Source of the DNA: Natrialbaceae archaeon
Lineage (GTDB): Archaea; Halobacteriota; Halobacteria; Halobacteriales; Natrialbaceae
NCBI GenBank assembly: GCA_003559215.1
Contig: PWMF01000126.1
Span: 1 to 39,279 of the forward strand
DNA: 39,279 nt
Direction of reading: 5' to 3'
Numbering within the stretch: position 1 is the first letter of the stretch; each line of letters starts with the position of its first letter. The notes beneath the pieces are model-generated. The model was not told the DNA's origin. It saw only the letters and a program-made list of their open reading frames with translations, and searched no databases. Of the stretch, positions 7,510 to 15,523 are shown piece by piece. Made by a program: the position numbers and the translations under genes.

Positions 7510-7923
7510 CTAGCGAACGACGGTCACCGGAACGGGGGCGCGCCGGACGATCTTCTCGGCAACACTGCCGAGCAGGACGCGAGAGACGCCCTCGCGGCCG
7601 TGGCTGCCGATGACGATGTGGTCGACGTCGTGCTCCTCGGCGAAGGCGACGACCTCGCGCTCGGGTTTCCCGACGGCCGTCTCGGTCCGGAACTCGATCT
7701 CGGCGGTGTCGAGCGGCTCCGTAACGTCCTCGAGGGAGCTCGAGGCCTCCGCTTCTCGATCGCGGAGCGCTTCCTGCAGGAGGTTGATGCCGGCCTCGGT
7801 CGAGCCGCTCGCGGCCTCGACGACGCGCAACAGGACGATCTCCTCGTCGGCGTGGGAGTCGAACGCGTACTCTACGGCCTTCTGTGCCGACGCCGAACCG
7901 TCGTATGCGACGAGTACTGCCAT
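7510..7923 (-). CDS. Universal stress protein (UspA family)
   Basis: 137 residues, single USP domain. It opens with MAVLVAYDGSASAQKAVEYA, with Asp8 and Ser10 at the nucleotide site, and carries the ATP-binding signature of the form G-x2-G-x9-G-S in GSHGREGVSRVLLGSVAEKI. The C-terminal strand VPVTVV completes the fold. USP proteins of this class bind ATP and respond to stress or growth arrest; a specific role is not visible. A TTTATGG box on the minus strand at about 7946-7953 lies 24-30 bases upstream of the ATG. Confidence 0.92.
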   Translation of the reverse strand: MAVLVAYDGSASAQKAVEYAFDSHADEEIVLLRVVEAASGSTEAGINLLQEALRDREAEASSSLEDVTEPLDTAEIEFRTETAVGKPEREVVAFAEEHDVDHIVIGSHGREGVSRVLLGSVAEKIVRRAPVPVTVVR

Positions 7924-8150
7924 ACGTTACCCTACCCAGTTCCGAACCATAAACGCGATGCACGAACCGCGCCGTCGGTCTGCGCCCCGTCGCTTCGACC
8001 CGCGTTGCTTTCCCCGCGGAGGTCACGGGGGCGCGGTTTCGACTCGAGTTCCTTTCCGTTCAGTCCTCGCCTTTGTGTAAACCCGTCTCCACGGCTCGCA
8101 GGGCTCGCCGTTCGGATTCGCGGTTCTCGCTCTTCGAGCGTCGAACCGCG

Positions 8151-9245
8151 CTATCCCTCAAACCCGTCCTCGAACTGGAAGGTTCCGTCTCGCTGGACGA
8201 CCTCGCCGTCGATCTCGATGCGGGAGTCGTCGCTCATGTCGACGATCATGTCGACGTGGACGGCAGACTCGTTAGCCTCGTTGTCCTCGCCGACGGTATC
8301 GTCGTAGGCTCGGCCGACCGCCATGTGGACGGTGTCGCCCATCTTTTCGTCGAACAGCATGTTGTAGGTGAACTGATCGATGTCGCGGTTCATCCCGATC
8401 CCGAGCTCGCCCAGCCGGCGGGCGCCGTCGTCGGTCTCGAGGACGTTCGTCAGGACGTCCTCGTTTTTCGCCGCCGAGTGCTCCACGACCTCGCCGCCCT
8501 CGAACTCGAGGTAGACGTCCGTGATCTCCCGACCCTGGTGGTACAGCGGCATGTCGAACAGCACCTCGCCCTCGACGGAGTCGGGCTGGGGAGCGGTGAA
8601 GACCTCGCCGCCGGGGAGGTTGTGCTTCCCGTGGTCGTTGATCGTCGGATTGCCATCGATCGACATCGTGACGTCGGTCGTGTCGCCGCTCTTGATGCGG
8701 ATCTCCTCGCCGGCGTCCATCAGCTCGACCATGTTCTCCTGATGGGCGCGCTGTTCGTCCCAGTCCTTGTTGACGGCGTCCCAGACGAATCCCTCGTAGC
8801 CCTCCGTGCTCATCTCTGCGAGCTGGGCGTTCGCAGGTGCTGGGAACTGCGTCAGACACCACCGCGTCGAGAGCCGTTCCTCGAGGATCGGCTGGTGGGC
8901 CTGTCGGTGGGCTGCCTGCGTCTCCGGATCGACGTCGCTGGTCTGAGTGACGTTGTCGCTGGCCCGGATCGCGATGTAGACGTCGGTGTTCTCGATGAGC
9001 GCGAGTTCGTGTTCGGGCGTCTCGAACTCTCCTTCGGCCGCGCGGAGGAAGGCCCGCTGCTGCCGTTTGCCGGTTCGCTGGCTGGTCGTGATCGGGTTCG
9101 CCCCGCGGTCGCCGATCACCTCGTGGAGGGCGACAACCAGGTCCTCGGCGACGGGGTGGGCGTCGACGACGACGTTGTCGCCCTCCTGTAGATCGACGGA
9201 GTGGTTCGCGATGATCTCGGCGTGCTCGCGGATGCGTGCGTCCAT
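8151..9245 (-). CDS. M29 family aminopeptidase
   Basis: 364 residues, matching the thermophilic aminopeptidase T family (M29). Blocks seen are the N-terminal helix with NHSVDLQEGDNVVVDAHP, the glutamate-rich metal region in VEGEVLFDMP and GELGIGMNRDI, and the C-terminal ligands in NMLFDEKMGDTVHMAVG and SAVHVDMIVDM, where the HVD pair fits the metal-binding His-x-Asp. It is a cytoplasmic dinuclear metal exopeptidase that removes N-terminal residues from peptides. The ATG at 9245 was chosen because homologues start at this point and a GGTATTC box lies about 25 bases upstream; the longer frame to 9638 runs through the palindrome and the next gene. Confidence 0.9.
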   Translation of the reverse strand: MDARIREHAEIIANHSVDLQEGDNVVVDAHPVAEDLVVALHEVIGDRGANPITTSQRTGKRQQRAFLRAAEGEFETPEHELALIENTDVYIAIRASDNVTQTSDVDPETQAAHRQAHQPILEERLSTRWCLTQFPAPANAQLAEMSTEGYEGFVWDAVNKDWDEQRAHQENMVELMDAGEEIRIKSGDTTDVTMSIDGNPTINDHGKHNLPGGEVFTAPQPDSVEGEVLFDMPLYHQGREITDVYLEFEGGEVVEHSAAKNEDVLTNVLETDDGARRLGELGIGMNRDIDQFTYNMLFDEKMGDTVHMAVGRAYDDTVGEDNEANESAVHVDMIVDMSDDSRIEIDGEVVQRDGTFQFEDGFEG

Positions 9246-9307
9246 GTGACACGACTCTCGTCGCGCCGGAATACCGTTTTCGAATCGAAATCCCCGCCGT
9301 CGGTCAT

Positions 9308-9411
9308 ACCGTTGGACAGAACTACGTGAAGCCGATCGTTCTGCTGGGTCGTCCTCGTGGAGGACGACCCCGAATTCACGATCGGCTTCGTATTGACTTC
9401 TGTCCGACAGT
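9308..9411. mobile_element. 104-base near-perfect foldback, candidate MITE
   Basis: The two halves are inverted copies. End repeats read ACCGTTGGACAGAA on the left and, reversed, ACTGTCGGACAGAA on the right. An inner arm AAGCCGATCGT is shared, and the centre GGGTCGTCCTC (9346-9356) and GAGGACGACCC (9360-9370) pair around a three-base loop. Interruptions near 9340-9345/9371-9377 and near 9322/9392-9397 break the stem. It holds no gene and begins one base after the stop codon of the small membrane-protein gene. Terminal repeats plus full self-complementarity fit a miniature inverted-repeat element, but no target duplication is obvious; a large transcription terminator is the alternative. Confidence 0.55.
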
Positions 9412-9412
9412 A

Positions 9413-9610
9413 TCACTCCCCGCGATTCGCCAGGAAGATTCCGAGGTAGATCGAGGTAACCGCGCAGGCGACCCCCAGCAGAAAGGCGAGCGTGAACGGC
9501 GACTCGAGCGAGAAGGCGGTCGTCTCGCTCGTCGCCCAGCCGGCGAACCCGGTCACGGCGAGGACGACGGCAGCGAGCCGAAGGGTCGTGATGAGTTGCC
9601 GTGCGTTCAT
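9413..9610 (-). CDS. Small two-helix membrane protein
   Basis: 65 residues starting MNARQLITTL. Two hydrophobic stretches (about 8-26 and 40-60) are separated by a short polar loop (SETTAFSLESP), and the C-terminus is IFLANRGE. No family function is known to me. The minus-strand box AGATATG at about 9635-9641 sits 25-31 bases upstream of the ATG, supporting the start. The stop codon abuts the 104-base foldback. Confidence 0.7.
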   Translation of the reverse strand: MNARQLITTLRLAAVVLAVTGFAGWATSETTAFSLESPFTLAFLLGVACAVTSIYLGIFLANRGE

Positions 9611-9696
9611 AACGGACGATAGCGGACCGCTGGTACATATCTTGTCACCGACGTCGGAACGTCGGCTATTTGACGGCCCGCCGGCTACCGGGTGGC

Positions 9697-10713
9697 ATGA
9701 TCGACCTGCGCTCGGACACCGTGACGAAACCCGACGACGAGATGCGGGAAGCAGCCGCGGAGGCCGAGGTCGGCGACGACGTTTATGGCGAGGATCCGAC
9801 GGTAAACGACCTCGAGGCCCGCGCGGCCGAGCGGGTCGGTGTGGAGGCGGCGCTGTACGTGCCGACGGGGACGATGGGCAACCAGATCGCGGCCCGCGTC
9901 CACACCGAGCGCGGTCAGGAGGTGCTCGCCGATCGCAAGAGCCACGTCGTGAAGTACGAACTCGGCGGGCTCGCCCAGCTCGCGGGACTACAGGTGCGGA
10001 TGCTCGATGCCGATCCGCGGGGCGTGCCGACGCCCGAGCAGGTCGACGCGAGCTACGTCGACGAGGACCTCCACCGCCCGGGAACCGGTTTGCTCTGCCT
10101 CGAGAACACCCACAACGCCCGCGGGGGCCTCGCCATCGAATCCGAGAAGATCGCCGCCGCGGCGGACGCCGCCCACGACCGCGACGTCCCGGTCCACGTC
10201 GACGGCGCGCGCCTTTTCAACGCCGCGACGGCGCTCGACGTTCCCGTCACCGAACTCACTGCCCCCGTCGATTCGGTCATGTTCTGTCTCTCGAAGGGGC
10301 TCGGCGCCCCGGTCGGCTCGATGCTCGCGGGCTCCGAAGAGTTTATCGAACGGGCCCGCCGGGTCCGCAAGCTGTTCGGCGGCGGGATGCGCCAGGCCGG
10401 GATCGTCGCCGGGCCCGGCCTGCGGGCCCTCGAGAACGTCGCGGACCTCGAGACGGACCACGAAAACGCTCGCCTGTTAGCCGATGGGTTCGGCGAAATC
10501 GACGGCCTCGACGTCCAGAGCCCGGAGACGAACATTGTCCTCGCGGACGTCTCGGGGCTCGGCCTGACCAGCGAGGGCGCCCTCGAGCGGCTGGGCGACG
10601 AGGTTCGGGCGTCGGCGTTCGGCGAGACCACGCTACGGTTCTGTACGCATCGCTGCGTCTCGCGGGATGACGTCGAGAACGCAGTCGATCTGGTCGCCGA
10701 GCGACTCGAGTGA
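9697..10713 (+). CDS. ltaE: Low-specificity threonine aldolase
   Basis: 338 residues beginning MIDLRSDTVTKP, the standard opening of PLP-dependent threonine aldolases of the beta-eliminating lyase fold. Other marks are VPTGTMGNQIA (phosphate site), LENTHN near 135-140, VHVDGAR with Asp169 at the pyridine nitrogen, and CLSKGLGAPVGS with Lys200 as the PLP lysine. It cleaves L-threonine or allo-threonine to glycine and acetaldehyde. The ATG at 9697 is favoured over one nine codons upstream because a CTATTTG box at about 9665-9671 precedes it by 25-31 bases and the homologous start is MIDLRS. The gene is monocistronic. Confidence 0.9.
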   Translation: MIDLRSDTVTKPDDEMREAAAEAEVGDDVYGEDPTVNDLEARAAERVGVEAALYVPTGTMGNQIAARVHTERGQEVLADRKSHVVKYELGGLAQLAGLQVRMLDADPRGVPTPEQVDASYVDEDLHRPGTGLLCLENTHNARGGLAIESEKIAAAADAAHDRDVPVHVDGARLFNAATALDVPVTELTAPVDSVMFCLSKGLGAPVGSMLAGSEEFIERARRVRKLFGGGMRQAGIVAGPGLRALENVADLETDHENARLLADGFGEIDGLDVQSPETNIVLADVSGLGLTSEGALERLGDEVRASAFGETTLRFCTHRCVSRDDVENAVDLVAERLE

Positions 10714-10714
10714 G

Positions 10715-10846
10715 CTAGCGTCCTTCCATCCCGTCGCGGAACTCGAGGATCGTCCGGCGCAACAACAGGTAGGTGAAGAAGATCAGCGCGAGCAGGATCA
10801 GGACGATCGCGATGATGACCGGATCGTCGGGGATGAGACTAACCAT
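10715..10846 (-). CDS. Small single-span membrane protein (43 residues)
   Basis: The frame reads MVSLIPDDPVIIAIVLILLA and then LIFFTYLLLRRTILEFRD to a TAG. One strongly hydrophobic helix (about 10-29) is followed by a basic-acidic tail, giving an N-out, C-in topology by the positive-inside rule. High GC at third codon positions and position directly against the ltaE stop (one base apart, convergent) support a real gene. An ATAAGTAATAAA stretch on this strand about 45-50 bases upstream could be the promoter, leaving a roughly 20-base leader. Function unknown. Confidence 0.65.
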   Translation of the reverse strand: MVSLIPDDPVIIAIVLILLALIFFTYLLLRRTILEFRDGMEGR

Positions 10847-11155
10847 ACCCGAGCGGTACAGCGTCGGCCCGCAAAACCGTTTCGACGTTTTATTACTTAT
10901 ACTACAGAGAAGAACTAAAGGAAGCTGAAATCGGCTTTTCAGCTTGCATCGGCTATATTGTACACCGGTCCGTAGCGACGGTAGGCCTCGGTGCCCGTCG
11001 TCTGCCCGTCGGCTCGAGGCCGCTCCGGCCGGCTTCCCTCCGCTGCGCCGGAGGCCCGTTCGGCGGCTTGCTGGACCGTCGGACGGGCGATTTGCGGGGA
11101 TCGCGACACGATCCCGCTGGCGCCGGTCACCCCGTCTGCGATCCCCCTTTCGTTC
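10847..11155. other. Intergenic region with AT-rich promoter segment and a hairpin
   Basis: Holds the AT-rich stretch 10888-10920, which could promote the 43-residue gene leftward or an RNA rightward. Just beyond it is a hairpin, AAGCTGAAA (10922-10930) pairing with TTTCAGCTT (10937-10945). The rest, to the phosphoesterase stop, is GC-rich with an open minus-strand frame ending YRRYGPVYNIADAS, which I could not assign. Confidence 0.4.
10922..10945. terminator. Stem-loop, possible terminator
   Basis: Nine base pairs around a six-base loop, with T-rich and A-rich sides. It could end leftward transcription from the phosphoesterase (about 210 bases downstream of its stop), or belong to a small rightward RNA from the AT-rich segment before it. 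Confidence 0.35.
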
Positions 11156-12121
11156 TCACTCCCGAGTCGCGACGCTGATCGTCTCGAGGACGGTTCCGTC
11201 CGGCTCCCGGATCTCGCCCGAGACCCCGTTCCCGTCGCGTTCGAGCACGGCAAAGCCCGGTCGGTTACCGCGAGGCTGGGCGTGGCTGCCGGGGTTGAGC
11301 AGAACCACGTCGTCCGTCTCGACGACGGTCGGTCGGTGACTGTGGCCAGAGACGACGATATCCGCGTCCCGCGAGCGGCCGAACATCGCCAGTCCGGTCC
11401 CCCCACCCTCGCGTCGGTGGGTGACGGCGAAACGAACTTCGCCCGCCTCGACGACGCGGGCCGTCGGCAGCCGGTCTTTGACCGCAGGGCTGTCGGCGTT
11501 TCCGTGGACGGCGAACAGCCGGTTGCACTCGTTTCGGAAGGCCTCGAGCGCCGCCGTGCTGATGAAGTCGCCGGCGTGGATCACCGTCTCGGCGTTCCGG
11601 GCGGCCTCGAGGGCTTTGCCCTCGAGTTCGTGGTCGTCGCTGCTGTGGGTGTCTGAGAAGATCGCGATCATAGCCAGGGGTCGGACCGCAGGGGTAACGT
11701 CGCTTTCGCCTTTCGACGTTAAGTTCTCGTCTGTCCCGTCGTAGATCGCCACGATCGTCGAACCCGACGGGCGATCGCCCAGCGTTGCCGACACCGTCGT
11801 CGCCTCGAGGTCGACCGTCGACTCGAGGTGCTCCCAGCCGTCGTCCGTCTCCACGGCGATCCCGACGTCGGTCGGGCTCGCACCGGGTGGCAGTGCCGAC
11901 GGGTCGTAGACGAGTTCGATCCGGAACGCATCGACCGCTCGTAGTTCTTCGAGACCGACGAGTTCGAGGGAATCCGCGAGTGCGGTCGCCGTCGGATCGC
12001 GGCTGCTGCGTTCGAGACCGAACTCGTCGGGGACGACGCCCGCGACGACCTCGGCGCGAGCGCCCGCGCGTTCGAGAGCGAACTCCGCGACGTCACCGGA
12101 ATCGTAACCGGGGATGGCCAT
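11156..12121 (-). CDS. YfcE-type metallophosphoesterase with an extra N-terminal domain
   Basis: One continuous frame of 321 codons. The C-terminal 171 residues, from MIAIFSDTHS (Met codon at 11671), are a complete calcineurin-like phosphoesterase: FSDTH, HAGDF, HGNAD, SGHSHRP and NPGSHAQPRG supply the two-metal site. The first 150 residues are unrelated: beta-rich, with FRIELVYDPSALPPGASPTD and ATLGDRPSGSTIVAIYDG resembling the PGF-pre-PGF type module of haloarchaeal surface proteins, but there is no signal peptide. Relatives of this phosphoesterase normally start at the internal Met, so the true gene may be 11156-11671 with a decayed fragment upstream in frame. I give the full frame and flag the choice. 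Confidence 0.65.
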   Translation of the reverse strand: MAIPGYDSGDVAEFALERAGARAEVVAGVVPDEFGLERSSRDPTATALADSLELVGLEELRAVDAFRIELVYDPSALPPGASPTDVGIAVETDDGWEHLESTVDLEATTVSATLGDRPSGSTIVAIYDGTDENLTSKGESDVTPAVRPLAMIAIFSDTHSSDDHELEGKALEAARNAETVIHAGDFISTAALEAFRNECNRLFAVHGNADSPAVKDRLPTARVVEAGEVRFAVTHRREGGGTGLAMFGRSRDADIVVSGHSHRPTVVETDDVVLLNPGSHAQPRGNRPGFAVLERDGNGVSGEIREPDGTVLETISVATRE

Positions 12122-12251
12122 ACTCAAGGCGAAGCTCCCGAGGGGTATGTCGCTGTAGCGCGCGCACGCCGGCTGTGGGTTGCCCTCCCACGGGACGACC
12201 GCGTTCGGCGTATCCGATTCCGAAGGCGCCGCCGGGGTCGGAGACGAATCC

Positions 12252-12258
12252 TTTTATC
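12252..12258 (+). promoter_or_regulatory. TATA box of the XPD-like helicase gene
   Basis: CTTTTATCG lies 23-30 bases before the GTG at 12281, the usual spacing for a leaderless haloarchaeal mRNA, and so supports GTG over the in-frame ATG at 12302. Confidence 0.6.
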
Positions 12259-12280
12259 GTAGCGGGAACCACTCATTACC

Positions 12281-14455
12281 GTGTCCGAGACAGCCGGGTA
12301 CATGCGATTCTTCCCGTACGAGCAACCCTACGAGAACCAGCGCGAGGCGATGGACCGGATCTACAACGCGCTGGTTCGGGACCAGGACGTGCTGTTCGAG
12401 GGTGCCTGCGGGACCGGCAAGACCCTCTCCTCGCTGGTTCCCGCCCTCGAGGTCGCCCGCGAGCAGGACAAGACCGTCGTCATCACGACCAACGTCCACC
12501 AGCAGATGCGCCAGTTCGTCGCCGAGGCCCGTGAAATCACCCGCGAGGAGGACATCCACGCGGTCGTGTTCAAGGGGAAGGGGTCGATGTGTCACATCGA
12601 CGTCGGCTACGAGGAGTGTCAGACCCTGCGGGACAACACTCGGGCCGTGGTCGACGCCGAGCGCGACCGCGAACAGTTAGAACGGCGCCAGCGGGAGTTG
12701 CTCGCCGAGAGCCAGGAGGGAAGCGACGGTTCGGCCGCGGATGCCCGCAGCGCAGTTATGGACGAACTCGAGAACATCGAGGACCGCCTCGAGGATCTCG
12801 AGGAGCAGAACGTCTGTGACTACTACCGGAACAACCTCACGGAGGATACTGACGACTTCTTCGCCTGGCTGTTCGACGATGTCCGCACGCCCGAGGAGAT
12901 CTACGAGTACGCCGAGCAGCGCGAATTCTGCGGCTACGAACTTCTGAAGGAGGGGATCGAGGGGGTCGACCTCGTCGTCTGTAACTACCACCACTTGCTC
13001 GACTCGACGATCCGAGAGCAGTTCTTCCGCTGGCTCGGCCGCGACCCCGAGGACGTCATCGCGGTCTTCGACGAGGCCCACAACGTCGAGGACGCGGCCC
13101 GCGAGCACGCCACCCGTACCTGCTCGGAGCGCACCTTCGACTCGGCACTTGACGAACTCGCCGACAGCGACGACCCCCGGGCCGAGGACGCGACCAACGT
13201 CCTCTCGGCGTTTCACCGCGCGCTGGTCGAGGCTTACGAGGATTCGTTTGGCTTTGGCGAGCGCGAACGGATCGCCGAGAACTGGGCGGACGTCCCGATC
13301 GCAAACGAGGACCGACGCGACGAGCTCACCCTCGAGTTCCTCCAGCGCTATTCGGGGCAGGGGATCGACGACGATCTCGAGGCCGCGATGGCGCTCGGCC
13401 AAGAGCTCGACGAGGAGTACGAGGAGGCCTATCGGGAGGGCGAGACGGCCACCCGAACGGAGTGTCAAACGCTGCAAGCGGCGGGCTTCGTCAGCGCGTG
13501 GATGGACGAAGGAACCAAGGAGGGGCTGTACCCCGTCGTCTCGATCACTCGAGACGCCGGTACCGACGAAATCTACGGCCGCGCGGAGCTGTACACCTGT
13601 CTCCCCCGCCAGGTCACCGGGCGGCTATTCGAGGAGGTCTCCGCGACGATCCTGATGAGCGCGACGCTCCAACCGTTCGACGTCACCGAAGACGTCCTCG
13701 GGCTCGAGGATCCGATCACGATGGCTTACGGGCTCGAGTTCCCCGAGGAACACCGCCGTACCTACGCCGTCGAGACGCCGCCGCTGTTCTCCTCGGATCG
13801 TGACGATCCCGCGGTTCAGGAGCAGGTTGCGGGGACGATCGACGACGCGGTCCGGATGACCGCCGGAAACACGCTCGCCTTCTTTCCGAACTACGGCGAG
13901 GCCGAGCGGTACGCCGACCGCCTCGAGCGCCGCGAGTCGGCGACGGTCTACCTCGACGAACCCGGCGTCGCCGTCGAGGAGCTCCGCCGAGAGTTCGTCG
14001 AGGACGACGACGGCGTTCTCTGTACCTCGCTGTGGGGAACTCTCGCGGAGGGTGTGAGCTTCGACGGCGACGACGCGCGAACGGTGCTGGTCGTCGGCGT
14101 TCCCTACCCCCACCTCGACGACCGGGCCGAGGCCGTCCAGGAGGCCTACGACGCCGCCTTCGAGGGGACCGACACCGGCTGGCGCTACGCCGTCGAGATC
14201 CCGACGGTCCGCAAGACCCGCCAGGCGCTCGGTCGCGTGCTTCGCTCACCGGAGGACATCGCGGTCCGCGCGCTGCTGGATCGGCGCTACTCGAAGGACG
14301 CGAAGTCGGACCTGGGCAAGTACAGCGTCAACGGGACCTTTCCCCACGAGGAACGCGAGGCGCTCATCGACATCGAGCCCTCGAAGCTCAAGTTCGCGAT
14401 GCGGAACTTCTACGGGGACCACGCCGCCTACGACGGCGACCCGCCTGCCCCCTGA
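12281..14455 (+). CDS. XPD/Rad3-like ATP-dependent DNA helicase with Fe-S cluster
   Basis: 724 residues. Walker A GACGTGKT with Lys47, motif Ia TTNVHQQM, DEAH at 264-267, and C-terminal motifs SATLQPFDV and RQALGRVLRSPED. Four cysteines between Walker A and DEAH (Cys104, Cys113, Cys179, Cys217) have the spacing of the 4Fe-4S domain of XPD, and VCNYHHLLDS follows. XPD-family enzymes are 5'-to-3' DNA helicases used in repair. Length fits archaeal XPD-like/DinG-like proteins. The Fe-S domain carries an inserted acidic, Arg-rich coiled stretch (about 125-175). Start GTG is supported by the TATA box at 12252-12258. It is adjacent to, and convergent with, the next gene with zero bases between stops. 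Confidence 0.9.
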   Translation: MSETAGYMRFFPYEQPYENQREAMDRIYNALVRDQDVLFEGACGTGKTLSSLVPALEVAREQDKTVVITTNVHQQMRQFVAEAREITREEDIHAVVFKGKGSMCHIDVGYEECQTLRDNTRAVVDAERDREQLERRQRELLAESQEGSDGSAADARSAVMDELENIEDRLEDLEEQNVCDYYRNNLTEDTDDFFAWLFDDVRTPEEIYEYAEQREFCGYELLKEGIEGVDLVVCNYHHLLDSTIREQFFRWLGRDPEDVIAVFDEAHNVEDAAREHATRTCSERTFDSALDELADSDDPRAEDATNVLSAFHRALVEAYEDSFGFGERERIAENWADVPIANEDRRDELTLEFLQRYSGQGIDDDLEAAMALGQELDEEYEEAYREGETATRTECQTLQAAGFVSAWMDEGTKEGLYPVVSITRDAGTDEIYGRAELYTCLPRQVTGRLFEEVSATILMSATLQPFDVTEDVLGLEDPITMAYGLEFPEEHRRTYAVETPPLFSSDRDDPAVQEQVAGTIDDAVRMTAGNTLAFFPNYGEAERYADRLERRESATVYLDEPGVAVEELRREFVEDDDGVLCTSLWGTLAEGVSFDGDDARTVLVVGVPYPHLDDRAEAVQEAYDAAFEGTDTGWRYAVEIPTVRKTRQALGRVLRSPEDIAVRALLDRRYSKDAKSDLGKYSVNGTFPHEEREALIDIEPSKLKFAMRNFYGDHAAYDGDPPAP

Positions 14456-14800
14456 CTACTTCCGGTCGAGCGTCACGTGGGCCGCACCGTTCGTCACGGT
14501 GACGACGTGGTCGCCGCTCTCCTCGACTTCCACGTCGAAGCTCCCGCTTTCGGACACCGAGCGCGCCTCGAGCGGTCCCTCGCCGACCTTCGCGACTTGG
14601 ACGCTGACCGCGTCACCGTTTTCGGCCCGTTCGACGTCGGTCTCGACTGCCAGTTCCTCGCCCTCGTCGGCGCTGAACTCCGCGGTGTGTTCGTCCTCGA
14701 GCGTCTCGTCGATCCCGTCGTCGCCTATAAGATCGGTCGCGGCCGAACAGCCCGCGAGCGAGACGGCGGCGGCGACGCCGAGCAGTGACCGTCGGTACAT
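14456..14800 (-). CDS. Small acidic lipoprotein
   Basis: 114 residues. MYRRSLLGVAAAVSLAGCSA is a lipoprotein signal with twin Arg at 3-4 and Cys18 as anchor. The mature part is acidic and predicted beta-rich, with alternating Val/Thr strands (AVSVQVAKVG, DHVVTVTNGAAHVTLDRK), so it may be a small Ig-like or beta-sandwich domain. No known family. A TATATAAG-like box on this strand (14822-14829) sits 22-29 bases upstream. Its stop is directly next to the helicase stop. Confidence 0.8.
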   Translation of the reverse strand: MYRRSLLGVAAAVSLAGCSAATDLIGDDGIDETLEDEHTAEFSADEGEELAVETDVERAENGDAVSVQVAKVGEGPLEARSVSESGSFDVEVEESGDHVVTVTNGAAHVTLDRK

Positions 14801-14863
14801 GCTCTACTACCTTCGTACCATCTTATATGTGTTTTCTGGGAGAGAACCCAGTTTGGACGCCGG

Positions 14864-15364
14864 CTACGCCGATAGGACGACCCGGCTCACCGGGAGCCTA
14901 TCCGTTCCGTCCCAGAACTCGAGTTCGCCGACGGTCCACTCGATCGGCTCGATCTCGCGGTCGGCTAACCGTCTCGCGGTCGACTCGTCGCCGCCTCGAG
15001 CCAGGGTGACGTGGGGGACGTAGTCCTCGCCCTCGAGTTCCGACACGGTGCCGAACTCCTTCGCGAGACGGGCGTGGATCGCCTCGAGCCCGGGGCTGTC
15101 GACGGCGAGGTAGACCACGGGAGCTGACCCCAGCGGCGGATCGGCGAAGTAGTCGATTCCCGTGACGCGAGCCTCGACCGGGGAGATCCCCTCGAGAGCG
15201 CGGTGGGTGCGGTGTTGGAGTTGGGTGACGTGGTCGGCCTCGCCGAGGCGCTTGAGCAGACAGGAGTGATCCTCGCGAACGGTGTCGAACCCGACCAGCT
15301 CGGGGTAGAGGGCGTCCGCGAGCTCGCGGACGCGGCCGGGGACCGGGACGTTGACGCTGTACAC
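14864..15364 (-). CDS. 2'-5' RNA ligase superfamily protein (2H phosphoesterase)
   Basis: 166 residues from GTG, beginning MYSVNVPVPGRV. The two-His fold is indicated by DHSCLLKR near residue 35 and the canonical HVTLARG near residue 119; the first motif is not a textbook H-x-T-x, which may reduce cyclic phosphodiesterase activity. GSAPVVYLAVDSPGLEAI is the usual central strand-helix. Relatives act on 2',3'-cyclic phosphates or tRNA half ends. The GTG at 15364 is chosen over a start at 15433 because a CTCATAG box lies about 25-30 bases upstream and homologues begin with the same YSVNVPVPG block. Longer starts add 23 low-complexity residues. Confidence 0.8.
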   Translation of the reverse strand: MYSVNVPVPGRVRELADALYPELVGFDTVREDHSCLLKRLGEADHVTQLQHRTHRALEGISPVEARVTGIDYFADPPLGSAPVVYLAVDSPGLEAIHARLAKEFGTVSELEGEDYVPHVTLARGGDESTARRLADREIEPIEWTVGELEFWDGTDRLPVSRVVLSA

Positions 15365-15523
15365 GTTCTTGCGAACGGACGATCGTCCTATGAGTGTGGC
15401 GTTCGACGGCTCAGCGTCCGTCTCGAGCGCCACTTCCGTCCCCGTACTCGAGGGTAACGACGAAACGAACGTGGCCGCCGTCGTCGGAAAGACCTATTTA
15501 GGCGGCTCTACCATCTTCTCGTA

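Noticed and set aside
10939..11406. Long minus-strand frame of 155 codons ending YRRYGPVYNIADAS
   Set aside because: Most of it overlaps the phosphoesterase gene in another frame. The non-overlapping part (about 10939-11155) has plausible composition but no start context or known family, so I do not call a gene.
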